From NCBI GenBank assembly GCA_030180135.1, contig CM058238.1, forward strand, positions 89,350,619 through 89,414,618: DNA of 64,000 nt, read 5' to 3'. This stretch comes from Orychophragmus violaceus (taxonomy: Eukaryota; Streptophyta; Magnoliopsida; Brassicales; Brassicaceae). Positions 33,726 through 45,429 of this stretch are shown here, piece by piece; position 1 is the stretch's first letter, and each line of letters starts with the position of its first letter. A model generated the notes under the pieces. The model made no database searches, was not told the DNA's origin, and worked only from the letters and a program-made list of their open reading frames with translations. The translations under genes were made by a program, and so were the position numbers.

Positions 33726-36269
33726 ATGTCTTTGATCCATTGTTCAACGAGTAAAGACAAAGAAGTGGTTTCCGTCTCATCTGCGGAAGATTCTCCAAGT
33801 CGCCAGTCCATTTCCCCTGCTCCCTCATCTTCGGGTACTTCATTCGACTTGAGAAATCATCCTGCTCATTTTGCAATTGAAGAGCTCCGACGTCGTCGCG
33901 AGGCATCTCGTCAGACCGATGCTGCTGAGAGTTCTGGTCGGGAAGATTTGATCATACCTCGGCTACGGGATTCTGATGATAATGAAGACGACACCGTCGT
34001 TGGTCAAGACGGTTCTGGAGATGACATTCCGCCCACGTTGCCGGTTGATCCTTACGAGATTTTTAGTAACGTCGTCGGGACCAAATCGAACGCGACTTCG
34101 GTGAGATCTATGCTTCGAGACTGCGGAGCGGATCCGAGGATCAAAGTCATCATACCTTTCCCACTTGACCGTCCCTGGAGCCCTCCTCCGGGATATATGA
34201 CTCTTTATGAGTCGTACTTCATCAATACCGATATTGGGGGCAGTCGTTGTTGGTTTCCCCTACCTGATTTGTTGATCTCGTACTGTCATCGTCGCGAAAT
34301 TGCCATCTCCCAACTCTCAGCCGTCGCGGTTCGCCATATGGTCGGTCTTTTAGTGCTGGGGGCTGAAGCCGGTATTACAATAACTGCACAAATATTCGAG
34401 GAGATGACGTCGGTCAACCGCATGAAAGACACCAATCTAGGGTGTTTCGCAGTTAGGTTCAAGAGTGGCAACCGCGTTCTGACAGATGCGCCTAACAAGA
34501 TCAATAATTGGCAACAATCCTACTTCTTTGTTGAATTGTCCCCATTAGTCGTTCCTGACTAACATAAGGAACTCATCATGACGTCTTGGAATACGGATTA
34601 TGGTAGATGTCGTTCCAAATTTGCTATCTTTCGAACATGACAATTTACTTAATTCCTTTTTGTCTTTGCAGTGCAACATCCTTTCTTGAAGCCTTATCCC
34701 GACAATTATTTTCCTATCCTCGAGCAGATTCAAGCTCTCGGTTTACGCAAGTGGTCAGATCTTACTCGCGAGCGTATCAACAAGTTCCTCCCGCAGATCT
34801 CTGAAGGTTCGTATACCGTCTTTACAATATCCTTTTCCTTGTTTCATTCTAATTTTTCGTCTGTCAATGCAGTCAAGTGGGATACTAAGACGAAAGTTAC
34901 CCCCGAAGAACTCGTCAAGCCAAGGAGGATGGGCAAAGTTAAGAGAATCGACTCCGTGGACTATTCTAAGGAGATTTCATCAAAACCTCCTTCTTCCTCC
35001 AAGTCGTCAAAAGATAAGGATAAGGCTCCTCCTTCTCAAGGCGGCAGTCATTCTGATGTCGGTGCGAAGTCGACTGCCCCAGTGGTGAATCCTTCCAATC
35101 TTCCGCCTAAGGTTCCATCAAGGAAAAGGCCTGCTGATGACAAGTCGGTCCAAGATAAACCGTCAAAGGTGTCCAAGACAAGCAAGCCGGTCGAGGATGC
35201 TTCTACCGAGATAGCGGCCGTTAGTGAGCCGCTAAACAAAAGGATCCGTGGAAGCGTTTCTATAAATTCAAGGGGACTGTCCCCGATTTGTCTGGAGCTT
35301 GTCCTGGTGCGACCGAGGCGTGAAGTGAAGGAGGGAGAAGTGCGCCCTTCAATCCACAACTTCGCTTATCAGTATGCGAGCGAGGTTCCTTTTATCAACA
35401 ATCCCTGGGCTTGTTTTGATATGCTGACGTGCGTGAGAGGAAACGAGTCAGATTGGCCAGTTTTAGAGGAATTGCCTCACTCGGATGCTATCGTCAGGCC
35501 AAAGCACGCCGAAGCAACGGTAAGTTTCTTGTACTGAATTTTGCATTGTTTGCCGAGATAACATTTTTGTGTGTTGTTTTCAGATGATCGCGGCTTCTAA
35601 CCGTGTGGCGTTGGAAAGTTCCTGGACCCAAAAGAAGCTGGCTGACGCGGTCACCAAACGGGATGATCTTCTCAAGAAGATCAAGGAAGAAAAGAAGGCT
35701 TTGGAGGCGAGTAATCTGGCCCTTGAAGGAAAATTGAAGGACGCTGAGGAGAAGTCGAAGGCTGATTTCCTTAAATTCCAGTTGGAGAGAAAGCAGCTGC
35801 AGAAGTCTTATCTTGATCTGGTTCAAAAGGAGAGGGAGAGAGTCGAAGCCGCTGCTAGGACGAAGGCGCAGACCCATTTCGACCTTATTCAACGCTACAT
35901 CGGAGATCAAGAAACCGCCGTTGCGATGCAGGTCAAACAAGCTCAGATTTCTGGGCTTAAGAAATGTCTGGAGAAACTCAGCGGGCAAGGCGTGTCGGTT
36001 CCTCAAGCCGTCTTGGACAAGATCGCCACTGACGAGATCGCAGCGAACGCGGAGTTGGATGATCTGAACGTTGTAACGAAGGAGGAGCTTACGTTTGTGC
36101 TCTCACCCATTCATCATCCTCAACCGTTCTCATAATTCTCCTCCTCCTGTCCCGCGGCACGTCGACCAATTTGGGACTAATGTCGGTATAATCCCGGAGG
36201 CGGTTCCTGCCGATCTTGTCCAGTCTGTTCGGAAGGAAATTTCAGCTGCAGATGGCGGGCCTGAGTAGT
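33726..36269 (+). pseudogene. Spliced antisense accessory gene of the Tat element
   Basis: It lies opposite to gag-pol, between integrase and the 3' LTR. ATG 33726 opens exon 1 (33726-34602), with a TAA at 34560-34562 near its end. Exons 2 (34672-34806), 3 (34873-35519) and 4 (from 35584) are joined by GT...AG introns that keep one frame. Exon 1 contains the pattern GYMTLYESYF, FPLPDLLISYCHRREIAISQ, VRHMVGLLVLG, matching the plant family annotated as putative gypsy-type transposon protein (PF04195). Exon 3 is Ser/Lys-rich with a basic KRPADDK stretch that may be a nuclear signal. Exon 4 encodes a long Lys/Glu-rich helix (about residues 1-130 of the exon), probably a coiled coil. A shift near 36120 leads to an early stop at 36135; the original end is near 36269. 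Function is unknown. Confidence 0.7.
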
Positions 36270-37044
36270 CCTCGTCAAGTGTTTTTAGTATTCTATTTGT
36301 ATTGGTTTTGTAATAGCTTTTATTTATGTTTGCAAACTCTTTATCCTTTTGGTTTAATCGTAATTTTACATTAAGTTTGCTTTAAGCTTGATAGCGATTA
36401 AAATCATTCTATCTTTAAAGCTTTTGCTAAACTTTAGTAACAACGATTGGGATATGCGACCAAGTCGTGCTACTGTATTTAAACTTGTAGCGACTTTCAA
36501 ATGGTCGGATTAAGTTGGTGTTTCAATCAGATCAAAACACTCAAACTCGCCACCAAACTTACACAATTTAGTGACTTTCAAATGGTCGGACTAATCTTGT
36601 ATTAAGCTTGTCGTCAAATTGACGATTTAGCGGATTCTTAAGTAGTCGGACTAATCTCGTATTAAGTTTGTCCTTAAACGATTTAGTGACTTTTGAATAG
36701 TCGGACTAATCTCGTATTAGGCTTGTTGTCAAACTTAAACGATTTAGCGACTCTTGCCATGAGGCGGTTTGCGAGACTTACAAATGCTCGGCTTTATTCT
36801 TAGGGCGGGAGAATGTGCGAGTCTTTTATGCTCGACTTATTTGTTATCTCCTACCGCGAAGAATTTGCGGGACGGATCCCGGCTATTCCTTACCACGATG
36901 TGCACCTCGTGCGCAAGGAAGACCACACCCCTGGCCAGGAGGCATGATGCTAGTGCGAGTCTTTGTTAGATGCTCGGCTTTCTGCGAGTTACTTTGACTC
37001 GGCTTTCGCGAGTTACTTTGACTCGGCTTTCTGCGAGTTACTTT
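36270..37044. repeat. Tat spacer with degenerate tandem repeats
   Basis: Two repeat types. From about 36475 to 36760 a unit of roughly 65-75 bp recurs, with TAGTCGGACTAATCTCGTATTA as core and ACGATTTAGCGACT beside it. From about 36965 a 25-27 bp unit, GCGAGTTACTTTGACTCGG, repeats about three times. The copia B insertion splits this array, which goes on at 51733-51780. No gene is visible. Confidence 0.75.
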
Positions 37045-37693
37045 TGAAGGATTATGTGAGTTCATGGTGTAATTGTCAGATTACAACCTAGCACATAATC
37101 ATCTAGGATCTAGGTGATTTGCAGTTGAATCATAAACAGATCAGGATCATTACCTTATGATTGCAGCGGATTAATCAATGGAATATCGAGATCTGCAAGA
37201 GCTGATGATTACCGGCTCCTCCTTAGGTATCCACACGCTTACAAGCTATTGGATCAGGCTGCTAGACCAAGCTGGAATCAACAGAGAGAGAAGAAAAGAG
37301 AGGCCAAAAAAATCGCAGACAAAAAAACGTTAGGGCTTCCTGCGCCTCTCCTCTTCCTTATATGGGCCCAAGTAATTAAACTAATGGCTCATTAGGCTTT
37401 TGGGCCCAAGGCCCAAATCAGACAAAAGACTGTCTTTTGTCTGGCCCAATTCTCTGTACAAATACAGTAAATGCCTTGCATCTTACCGTATTAATTCCAT
37501 TTTAACTTTCCCGTTAGCTATGGTGTGTGACCCTTAGGGATCATACAATACTGGTAATAAGTCCTAAACTTATAGATCATGAGCGGGCTCTAGCAAGTCA
37601 TCATGATCACCCAGTATTTATGACTTATGTCTGATCTCGACACTTATCATACTTTCTAGAGATAGTACGGTAGATTTCAGGACATTCCCAACA
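37045..37693 (-). repeat. 3' LTR of copia B
   Basis: 649 bp from TGAAGGATTATG to TTCCCAACA (plus-strand reading), followed by the PPT complement ATCTCCCACTTG. Confidence 0.95.
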
Positions 37694-37705
37694 ATCTCCC
37701 ACTTG

Positions 37706-38548
37706 TACTGGAATCCTACATTCCCTAATCCTTTTGTCTCAATATCTCGATCTGGCATAAGGCAAGATGCGTGTCATCCTTATATAGCCAGACCATGTTC
37801 ATCGGACCAGATTTGATACTGACAATGCAAACGACTTGGGCAAGTCCGTTTGGGAGTGGCCACTCTCTTACCAGCTATCAAGTCTCCGATTGGCCTAGAG
37901 ATATTACCTCCGTTAAACGGCAGGGACAAATCCCATCTTGTTCCATCACTATGAACTACACACTTTATAATACACCCAACCAAGGTCCTTATAGCTCCCA
38001 GTTACGAAACAACGTTAGACAATGATCAAAGCGCATCACTCCATGTGCAGCCACATGAATGCGAACTCAGGTCTAAGGACTATACTCTATAGTCGTATAT
38101 GAGAACCTCTTATGACACAGATATTAATATCTTCTAGAGTTCTCATCAGCGGGCCATGTCCGGTCATATGCTCCCCTACATATACCTATGTGTCGACTTT
38201 GATGCCGCGCATCTATGACCCCTCGAAACTTGGTCATAAGTCTCAACACAATCTAGTCTCAAGTGGTTGTTGGTGTTCCAATTTCAACAACCTTCGACTA
38301 TGGACACTATGATTTATGTCATTTCGTTAAATATGGGGTTTCAGGATCAAGTCTACTCATGTACTTCGATGGCCCATATATAATGACATGAATCATTTTT
38401 GGAACGATTATTTATATCACAGTTAAAATAACCCAGAAATCATAAATTTCACAAACATAAAATATTATGTTTACATGAACCTTTCAAAACAACTAAATAA
38501 AGCCCTTTACAAACTCCCACTGAAATTAAGACTACATCTTAATTTCAC
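37706..38548 (-). other. 3' untranslated region of copia B
   Basis: Matches the copia A and C 3' regions closely, including the 67-codon frame at 37780-37983. No established gene. Confidence 0.55.
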
Positions 38549-40470
38549 TTATCCTACAGCTACAGTCCGCGACTCATGCTTAGGCCTAAGGAGTGGCTTC
38601 GTTAATAGATTAGCAACGTTCTCATTCGTTGAAACTTGCTGATCTACTTAACACCTCTGTCATTTATCTCACGGAATAGGTTATACCTACCCTCAAGGTG
38701 TTTGGACCTCTGATGTGCAGCTAGTCTCATCTATGCTGGGAATCACATCAAGTTCAGTGATGAACTCTTCTTTCCAAACAACCTCTTTCGCCACTTCCCA
38801 AGCTGCGAAATGTTCAGCTTAAGTCATGGAGTCAGCAACAGTGCCTTGCACCGCCAGACAGACACAAGATATAACCGGACTGTGACCGAAAATCATCTTT
38901 GTCTGTTGGAAACTTGCCTTTCAGACTCTACCGACTTGTAGCACCTCACTTTCTCCGTAAATCAAGAACTTATCCTAAGTAATTTCCAAATACTTGAGAA
39001 TATTCATTACGTCAATCCAGTGATTCTTTGCTGGATTTGACTGGTCTTTACTTGTCTTGCTTAACTTTAAAGCAATATCAAAACAAGTACGTGTCATGGC
39101 ATACATGATAGATCCAATTGCCGACGCATATGGAATCTCATCCATACATTCAAGCTCAGCAGATATCGTAGGATACTGTTTCTTGCTTAACATAATGCCA
39201 TGTGACATTGGCATAAAACCCTTCTTGGAATGCTGAAAACGTGTAGGACTTTGTCAATATAAGAATCCTGACTTTGTCCTACCAGCTATTTTGGATCTCT
39301 ATCTTTAGATCCAAAATCCAAGAACATACGTGGCTTTTACCCATGTCAATCATACAACAACTCCCAAGCCAGTCCTTTACCGACTGCAGCATTGGAACGT
39401 TATTTTCGAGAATCAGTATTTCATCGACATACACTATGAGAAATGCAACATCGCTCCCACTTATCTATTAGTAAACGCACAGTTCCATCTCGTTCCTGTT
39501 CAAGTCAAAACCTTGACTACTTCAACAGAACGAAGATTCCAACTCCGATATGCTTGCTTCTATCCATGAATGGATCGATGAAGCTAACTTACATACAGTA
39601 TAATTTTTCGGAGTCCGGGCTGACTTTCGCTTCTGTGAATTTCGCAGGTTCGTCACTTTCAATGATCATCAGATCATGGCAATTAATCACGAGAAATCAC
39701 TCTCGGATTAGTGACGGATTCATTCAGATCTGCGAACTTCAGGCTCTACAGGTGTAGATTCTACAGAAATCTGTAAATCCATCCGCTGCTCTCCCTCAAC
39801 AGGTTGAGCAGCCTCCTGTATTTCTCGAATTTCTTCGAGTTATACTTTTACTCCCACTGTTCTTCTTGGAAAGCAACTTTCCTTCTTAGAAAACAGAATT
39901 CCGAACAAACTAACTTCGTTTTCGGAATGGACGTAAAAGTAACAAGCCTTGGTTTCCCTAGGACAACCAGCGAAGTAGCACAACTACAAATACTCAGTAA
40001 AGACGAATTTGGATCATTTCCAGTCCACATTTATGTGGTGTCTTTCAACTGATATTGGTGGAACTATTTCAGCGTAAACTTAGATATTTCTAGAGCGTTA
40101 TTCATAAAGAATATCACGGAAGATTCGTGTGACTCATCATTTCTAATAAGATCTGATTCATTCTCACAGAAACACCTCTAGGTTTTCAGGAGAAATGAGC
40201 TGTGAAACGACTTCACACTCATTCAGATGATCACACCATCAATGACTTAAGTATTCTCACTCGTGATCTAATCCAGAGTCTGAATACTTCTGTCACTCAG
40301 GTTCTATACCTCATTCTGGAACTCTTTCGACCATTTCAAAGAATTCCGACTCGTGTCTCATCAAATGAACACAGTCATACTCACTGAAGTAATCAGTAAA
40401 GATAATGAAGTACAGGAAATTTTCTCTGGCATTACTGCTCATCGGGCCACATACATGAGTATGTTCAAGG
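38549..40470 (-). pseudogene. Decayed pol of copia B, distal part
   Basis: RNase H, RT and most of integrase in inverse order along the plus strand. TGA at 39720-39722 (after RSE) and at 40311-40313 (after VERVPE) correspond to stops in copia A at 18117 and 17520. The RT block CSCATSLVVLGKPR near 39950 and the RNase H block near 38975-39214 match copia A almost residue for residue. Copia C interrupts the integrase region at 40470. Confidence 0.88.
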
Positions 40471-41148
40471 TGAAGGATTATGGGTGTTTTCATGGTTTAA
40501 TTCTTAATTACAGCCTAACACAAATCCTTAAACAGATCTAGGTTCTTGCAAAACGAATCATAAAACCAACCTGTGACATTACCTTTTGCAGCGGATTAGA
40601 GATGGTAATGACAAGATCAGTTAGAACAGATGAACAACCTGCTCCTCCTTTGGTATCCACACTCTTACAAGCCGGGATGGCTGCTAGACCAAAGAGATGG
40701 ATCAGATCAGAAAAGAGAGGTTCAAGAGAGAGAGAGATACTCGCGGCTCAGGTGGAGAAAAATCGCAGGGAAGCATCTCTTCCTTAGGGTTTCTCATTCC
40801 CTTTTGTCTCTCATTAATGGGCCCAAGTCATTAGACTAATGGCTCATTAATCTTTTGGGCCCAAGACACAAATCAGGCAAAAACCTGCATTTTGTCTGGC
40901 CCAATTCTCTGATCCAATACAGTAAATGCCACTGCATCTCACCGTATTAATTCCATTTAACTTTCCCGTTAGCTATGGTGTGTGACCCTTAGGGATCATA
41001 CAATACTGGTAATAAGTCCTAAACTTATAGATCAAGAGCGGACTCTAGCAAGCCATCATGATCACCCAGTATTTATGACTTATGTCTGATCTCGACACTT
41101 ATCATACTTTCTAGAGATAGTACGGTAGATTTCAGGACATTCCCAACA
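40471..41148 (-). repeat. 3' LTR of copia C
   Basis: 678 bp; GA run longer by two bases than in the 5' LTR. It carries GGGCCCA motifs as in copia A. Confidence 0.93.
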
Positions 41149-41218
41149 ATCTCCCACTTGTACTGGAATCCTACACAGGACATTCCCAACAATCTTCCGA
41201 TTGTACTGGAATCCTACA
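41133..41218 (-). repeat. 43-bp tandem duplication across the LTR/PPT junction of copia C
   Basis: Units 41133-41175 and 41176-41218 each span the last 16 bases of the LTR (plus-strand reading), the PPT complement and about 15 bases inward. The inner unit has three changes in the PPT (ATCTTCCGATTG instead of ATCTCCCACTTG). The unit at the LTR is canonical. Confidence 0.85.
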
Positions 41219-42046
41219 TTCCCTAGTCCTTTTGTCTTAATATCTCGATCTGGCATAAGGCAAGATGCGTGTCATCCTTATATAGCCAGACCATGTTTAT
41301 CGGACCAGATTTGATACTGACAATTCAAACGACTTGGGCAAGTCCGTTTGGGAATGGCCATTCTCTTACCAGCTATCAAATCTCCGATTGGCCTAGAGAT
41401 ATTACCTCCGTTAAACGGCAGGGACAAATCCCATCTTGTTCCATCACTATGAACTACACAATTCATAATACACCCAACCAAGGTCCGTATAGCTCCCAGT
41501 TACGAAACAGCGTTAGACAATGATCAAAGCGCATTACTCCATGTGCAGCCACATGCATGCGAACTCAGGTCTAAGGACTATACTCTATAGTCGTATATGA
41601 GAACTTCTTATGACACAGATATTAATATCTTGCAGAGTTCTCATCAGCGGGCCATGTCCGGTCATATGCTCCCCTACATATACCTATGTGTCGACTTTGA
41701 TGCCGCGCATCTATGACCCCTCGAAACCTGGTCATAAGTCTCAACACAATCTAGTCTCAACAGGTTGTTGTTGTTCCAATTTCAACAACCTTCGACTATG
41801 GACACTATGATTTATGTCACTTCGTTAAATATGGGGTTTCAGGATCAAGTCTACTCATGTACTTCGATGGCCCATATATAATGACATGAATCATTTTGGA
41901 ACGATTATTTATATCACAGTTAAAATAATCCAGAAATCATCAGATTTCATAAACATAAAATATTATGTTTACATGAAACTTTCAAAACAACTAAGTAAAG
42001 CCCTTTACAAACTCCCACTGAAATTAAGACTATATCTTAATTTCAC
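41219..42046 (-). other. 3' untranslated region of copia C
   Basis: Homologous to the copia A/B 3' regions; 67-codon frame at 41278-41481; no established gene. Confidence 0.55.
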
Positions 42047-44538
42047 TCATCCTACAGCTACAGTCCGCGACTCGTGCTTAGGCATAAGGAGTGGCTTCGT
42101 TAATAGATTAGCAACGTTCTCATTCGATGAAACTTGCTTATCTACTTAACACCTCTGTCATTTATCTCACGGAATAGGTTATACCTACCCTCAAGGTGTT
42201 TGGACCTCTGATGTGCAGCTAGGCTCATCTATGTTGTGAATCACATCAAGTTCAGTGATGAACTCTTCTATCCAAACATCCTCTTTCGCCGCTTCTCAAG
42301 CTGCGAAATGTTCAGCTTAAGTCATGGAGTCAGCAACAGTGCCTTGCACCGCCAGTTAGACACAAGATATAGCCGGACTGTGACCAGGAATTATCTTTGT
42401 CTATTGGAAACTTGCCTTTCAGACTCTATCGACTTGTAGCACCTCACTTTCTCCGTAAATCAAGAACTTATCCTAAGTATTCCTCAAATACTTCAGAATA
42501 TTCTTTACGGCAATCCAGTGATTCTTTGCTGGATTTGACTGGTCTTTACTTGTCTTGCTTAGCATTAAAGCAACATCAAAACAAGTACGTGCCATGGCAT
42601 ACATGATAGATCCAATTACCGTCGCATATGGAATCCTATCCATGCATTCAAGCTCAGCAGATATCGCAGGACACTGTATCTTACTTAATGAATTGCCATG
42701 TGACATTGGCATAAAACCCTTCTTGGATTGCTGATTACGTGTAGGACTTTGTCAATTTAAGAATCCTGACTTTGTCCTACCAGCTCTTTTGGATCTCTAT
42801 CTTTAGATCCAAAATCCAAGAACATACGTGGCTTTACCCATGTCAATCACAAAACCAACTCCCAAGCCAGTCCTTTACCGACTGCAGTATTGGGACGTTA
42901 TTTCCGAGAATCAGTATGTCATCGACATACACTATGAGAAATGCAACATCGCTCCCACTTATCTATTAGTAAACGCACAGTTCCATTTCGTTCCTGTTCA
43001 AGTCAAAACCTTGACTACTTCAACAGAACGAAGATTCTAACTCCGATATGTTTGCTTCCATCCATGAATGGATCGATGAAGCTAACTTACACAAATGTAA
43101 TTTTTTGGAGTCCGGGCTCACTTTCGCTTCTTTGAATTTCGCAGATTCGTCGCTTTCAATGATCATCAGATCATGCGAACTTTCAATGATCATCAGGTTC
43201 AACTAATGACGAGAAATCACTCTCGGATTAGTGACTGATTCATTCATATCTGCGAACTTCAGGCTCTACAGGTGTAGATTCTACAGAAATCTGTAAATCC
43301 ATCCGTTGCTTTCCCTCAACAGGTTGAGCAGCCTCCTGTATTTCTCGAATTTCTTCGAGTTATACTTTTACTCCCACTGTTCTTCTTGGAAAGTAACTTC
43401 CCTTCTTAGAAAACAGAACGGACGTAAAAGTAACAAGCCTTGGTTTCCTTAGGACAACCAGCGAAGTAGCACAACTACAAATACTCAGTAAAGACGAATT
43501 TGGATCGATTCCAATCCACATTTACGTGGTGTCTTTCAACTGATATTGGTGGAACTATTTCAGCGTAAACTTAGATATTTTAGAGCATTATTCTTAAAGA
43601 ATATCATGGAAGATTCGTGTGACTCATCTTGAATCATTTCTAATAAGATCTGATTCTCTCTCACAGAAACACCTCCAGGTTTTCAGGAGAAATGAGCTGT
43701 GAAGCGACTTCACACTCATTCAGATGATCACACCATCAATGACTTAAGTATTCTCACTCGTGATCTAATCCAGAGTCTTAATACTTCTGTCACTCAGATT
43801 CTATGCCTCATTTTGGAACTCTTTCGATCATATCAAAGATTACGACTTGTGTCTCATCAAATGAACACAGTCACACTCACTGAAGTAATCAGTAGAGACA
43901 ATGAAGTACAGGAAATTTTCTCTGGCATTACTGCTCATCGGACCACATACATGAGTATGTCCAATGTCCAATAAGCCTTTGGGCTTTTCTCTAGCTCGGC
44001 TAAGATGGGCCCTTTGTGTTTTGGTCCAGTAAGAAGAATTCAAGTCTCATAAGATATCCATTCAAATGAGCCCAAAAGTCCATAACTATGGGGTTTCTGA
44101 ATCCGACTTACTCTATGTGACCAAAACATTTATGCCAAGAAAAATCAGGTTTAATTCATCAGATTTAAACCAATTCGGTATTTATGTTATATTTAGGCAC
44201 TCTTTGGTTTAAGATATAAAACCCATTCCTTGAATAGGGTGCTACAATTAACATTTCATTAAGATCAAAAGAACAAAACTTGTCTTTATCAAAATGAAAA
44301 ACATTCAAATTCTTTATAAGAAAATGAAAAACAACTCTGCTTAAAGCAGGTACATTGTAGCAATTACTTAATACAAAACCAAGCCTCAAAGGCATTTACA
44401 AGCGAAAACCCTACGGCTGAGGCAGCTTCCCAAGCTTTTCCAGATACGCAGTTCCACTTGCCCTTCCTTCAACGTTCTACTGTTGCTCAGGCTCTGCATA
44501 TTATAACAAATATCAGTGCCACAATCAGTATCCAATAC
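42047..44538 (-). pseudogene. Decayed pol of copia C
   Basis: Protease to RNase H remnants in normal order on the minus strand. The matching stops lie at 43808-43810 (VERVP-like context) and 43240-43242 (RS-E context). Additional private damage is present, for example a local repeat of the SFNDHQ-type sequence near 43155-43200. No complete enzyme domain remains. Confidence 0.87.
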
Positions 44539-45429
44539 CTACAAGGTATAACTTGAAGTAATAACATGAATACCTGAGGAAGTAGTCTCATACATCAACT
44601 TTAACTCCTCATAATCTTCCATGAATTTAATGCAATCTCTTTTCCAATGCCCAGTCTCTTTACAGTAGCAGCACTTACCAACGTAAGAGGTATCTGACTC
44701 GGGCTCAAAAGACACACGCTTGCCATGATTCAAAATCTGGACAACTTTGTCTTCACCCTTGTCAGCATTAGGTTTAGTAAACCTACCCTTCTCATTCATG
44801 AGATTGTACAGGGTACTCTTCACGTTTGGCTCAACTGTCTTGAGCATATCATGCAGTTCAGTCAACGTCTTCGTTAAGCCTTTCTTGATATAGTTCCTTA
44901 CGAACTTATCATAGCTTGACGGCAGTGACTGCAGAATGATCTCAGTTGCCAATTCCTGGCTAACTGGATAATCCAGTTTCCTCAGGTTATCAATGTAACC
45001 CATCATTTTACTGACATGAGGACTTACTGGATGATCATTTGGTAGCTTGCAGCTAGTGAGAGATTTAACCAACTGGTATCTCTCCACTCTTACCTGCTCC
45101 TGAAATTTCAATTTCAGGCTGCTGATCATCTCTATTGGCGACTCCATGTTCTCATATTGCTTCAGCAAATCTGAGTCCATGGTAGCCAATATCAGACCAC
45201 GCACATCTACCGCATCATTATAATGCTTATTCCAAGCATCATATACTGCATGAGAGGCATTGGACCCGATCCTCACGGGGAGAGCTTTCTCAAGGACATA
45301 GTCCTTTCTCTCCTGCCTGAGAACTAGTCTCAGGTTCCGCGACCAAGTCAAGAAATTTGATCCGTTCAGTTTGTCCATCTCAAGGACATACCGGATCGAG
45401 AAAGTGTTTTGATTGTTTGTGCTCGTCAT
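44539..45429 (-). CDS. Gag of copia C, intact 296 codons
   Basis: Same length and ends as the copia A and B Gags. The start ATG is at 45429 and the TAG at 44539-44541 is directly followed in frame by VLDT. The zinc knuckle CCYCKETGHWKRDC is unchanged. Differences from copia A are scattered single replacements (for example SIRSV to SIRYV, and ERALP to EKALP), none truncating. The protein should be able to assemble and bind RNA if expressed. As part of the innermost insertion, it shows that the Gag frame survived the most recent transposition seen on this side. Confidence 0.9.
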   Translation of the reverse strand: MTSTNNQNTFSIRYVLEMDKLNGSNFLTWSRNLRLVLRQERKDYVLEKALPVRIGSNASHAVYDAWNKHYNDAVDVRGLILATMDSDLLKQYENMESPIEMISSLKLKFQEQVRVERYQLVKSLTSCKLPNDHPVSPHVSKMMGYIDNLRKLDYPVSQELATEIILQSLPSSYDKFVRNYIKKGLTKTLTELHDMLKTVEPNVKSTLYNLMNEKGRFTKPNADKGEDKVVQILNHGKRVSFEPESDTSYVGKCCYCKETGHWKRDCIKFMEDYEELKLMYETTSSGIHVITSSYTL

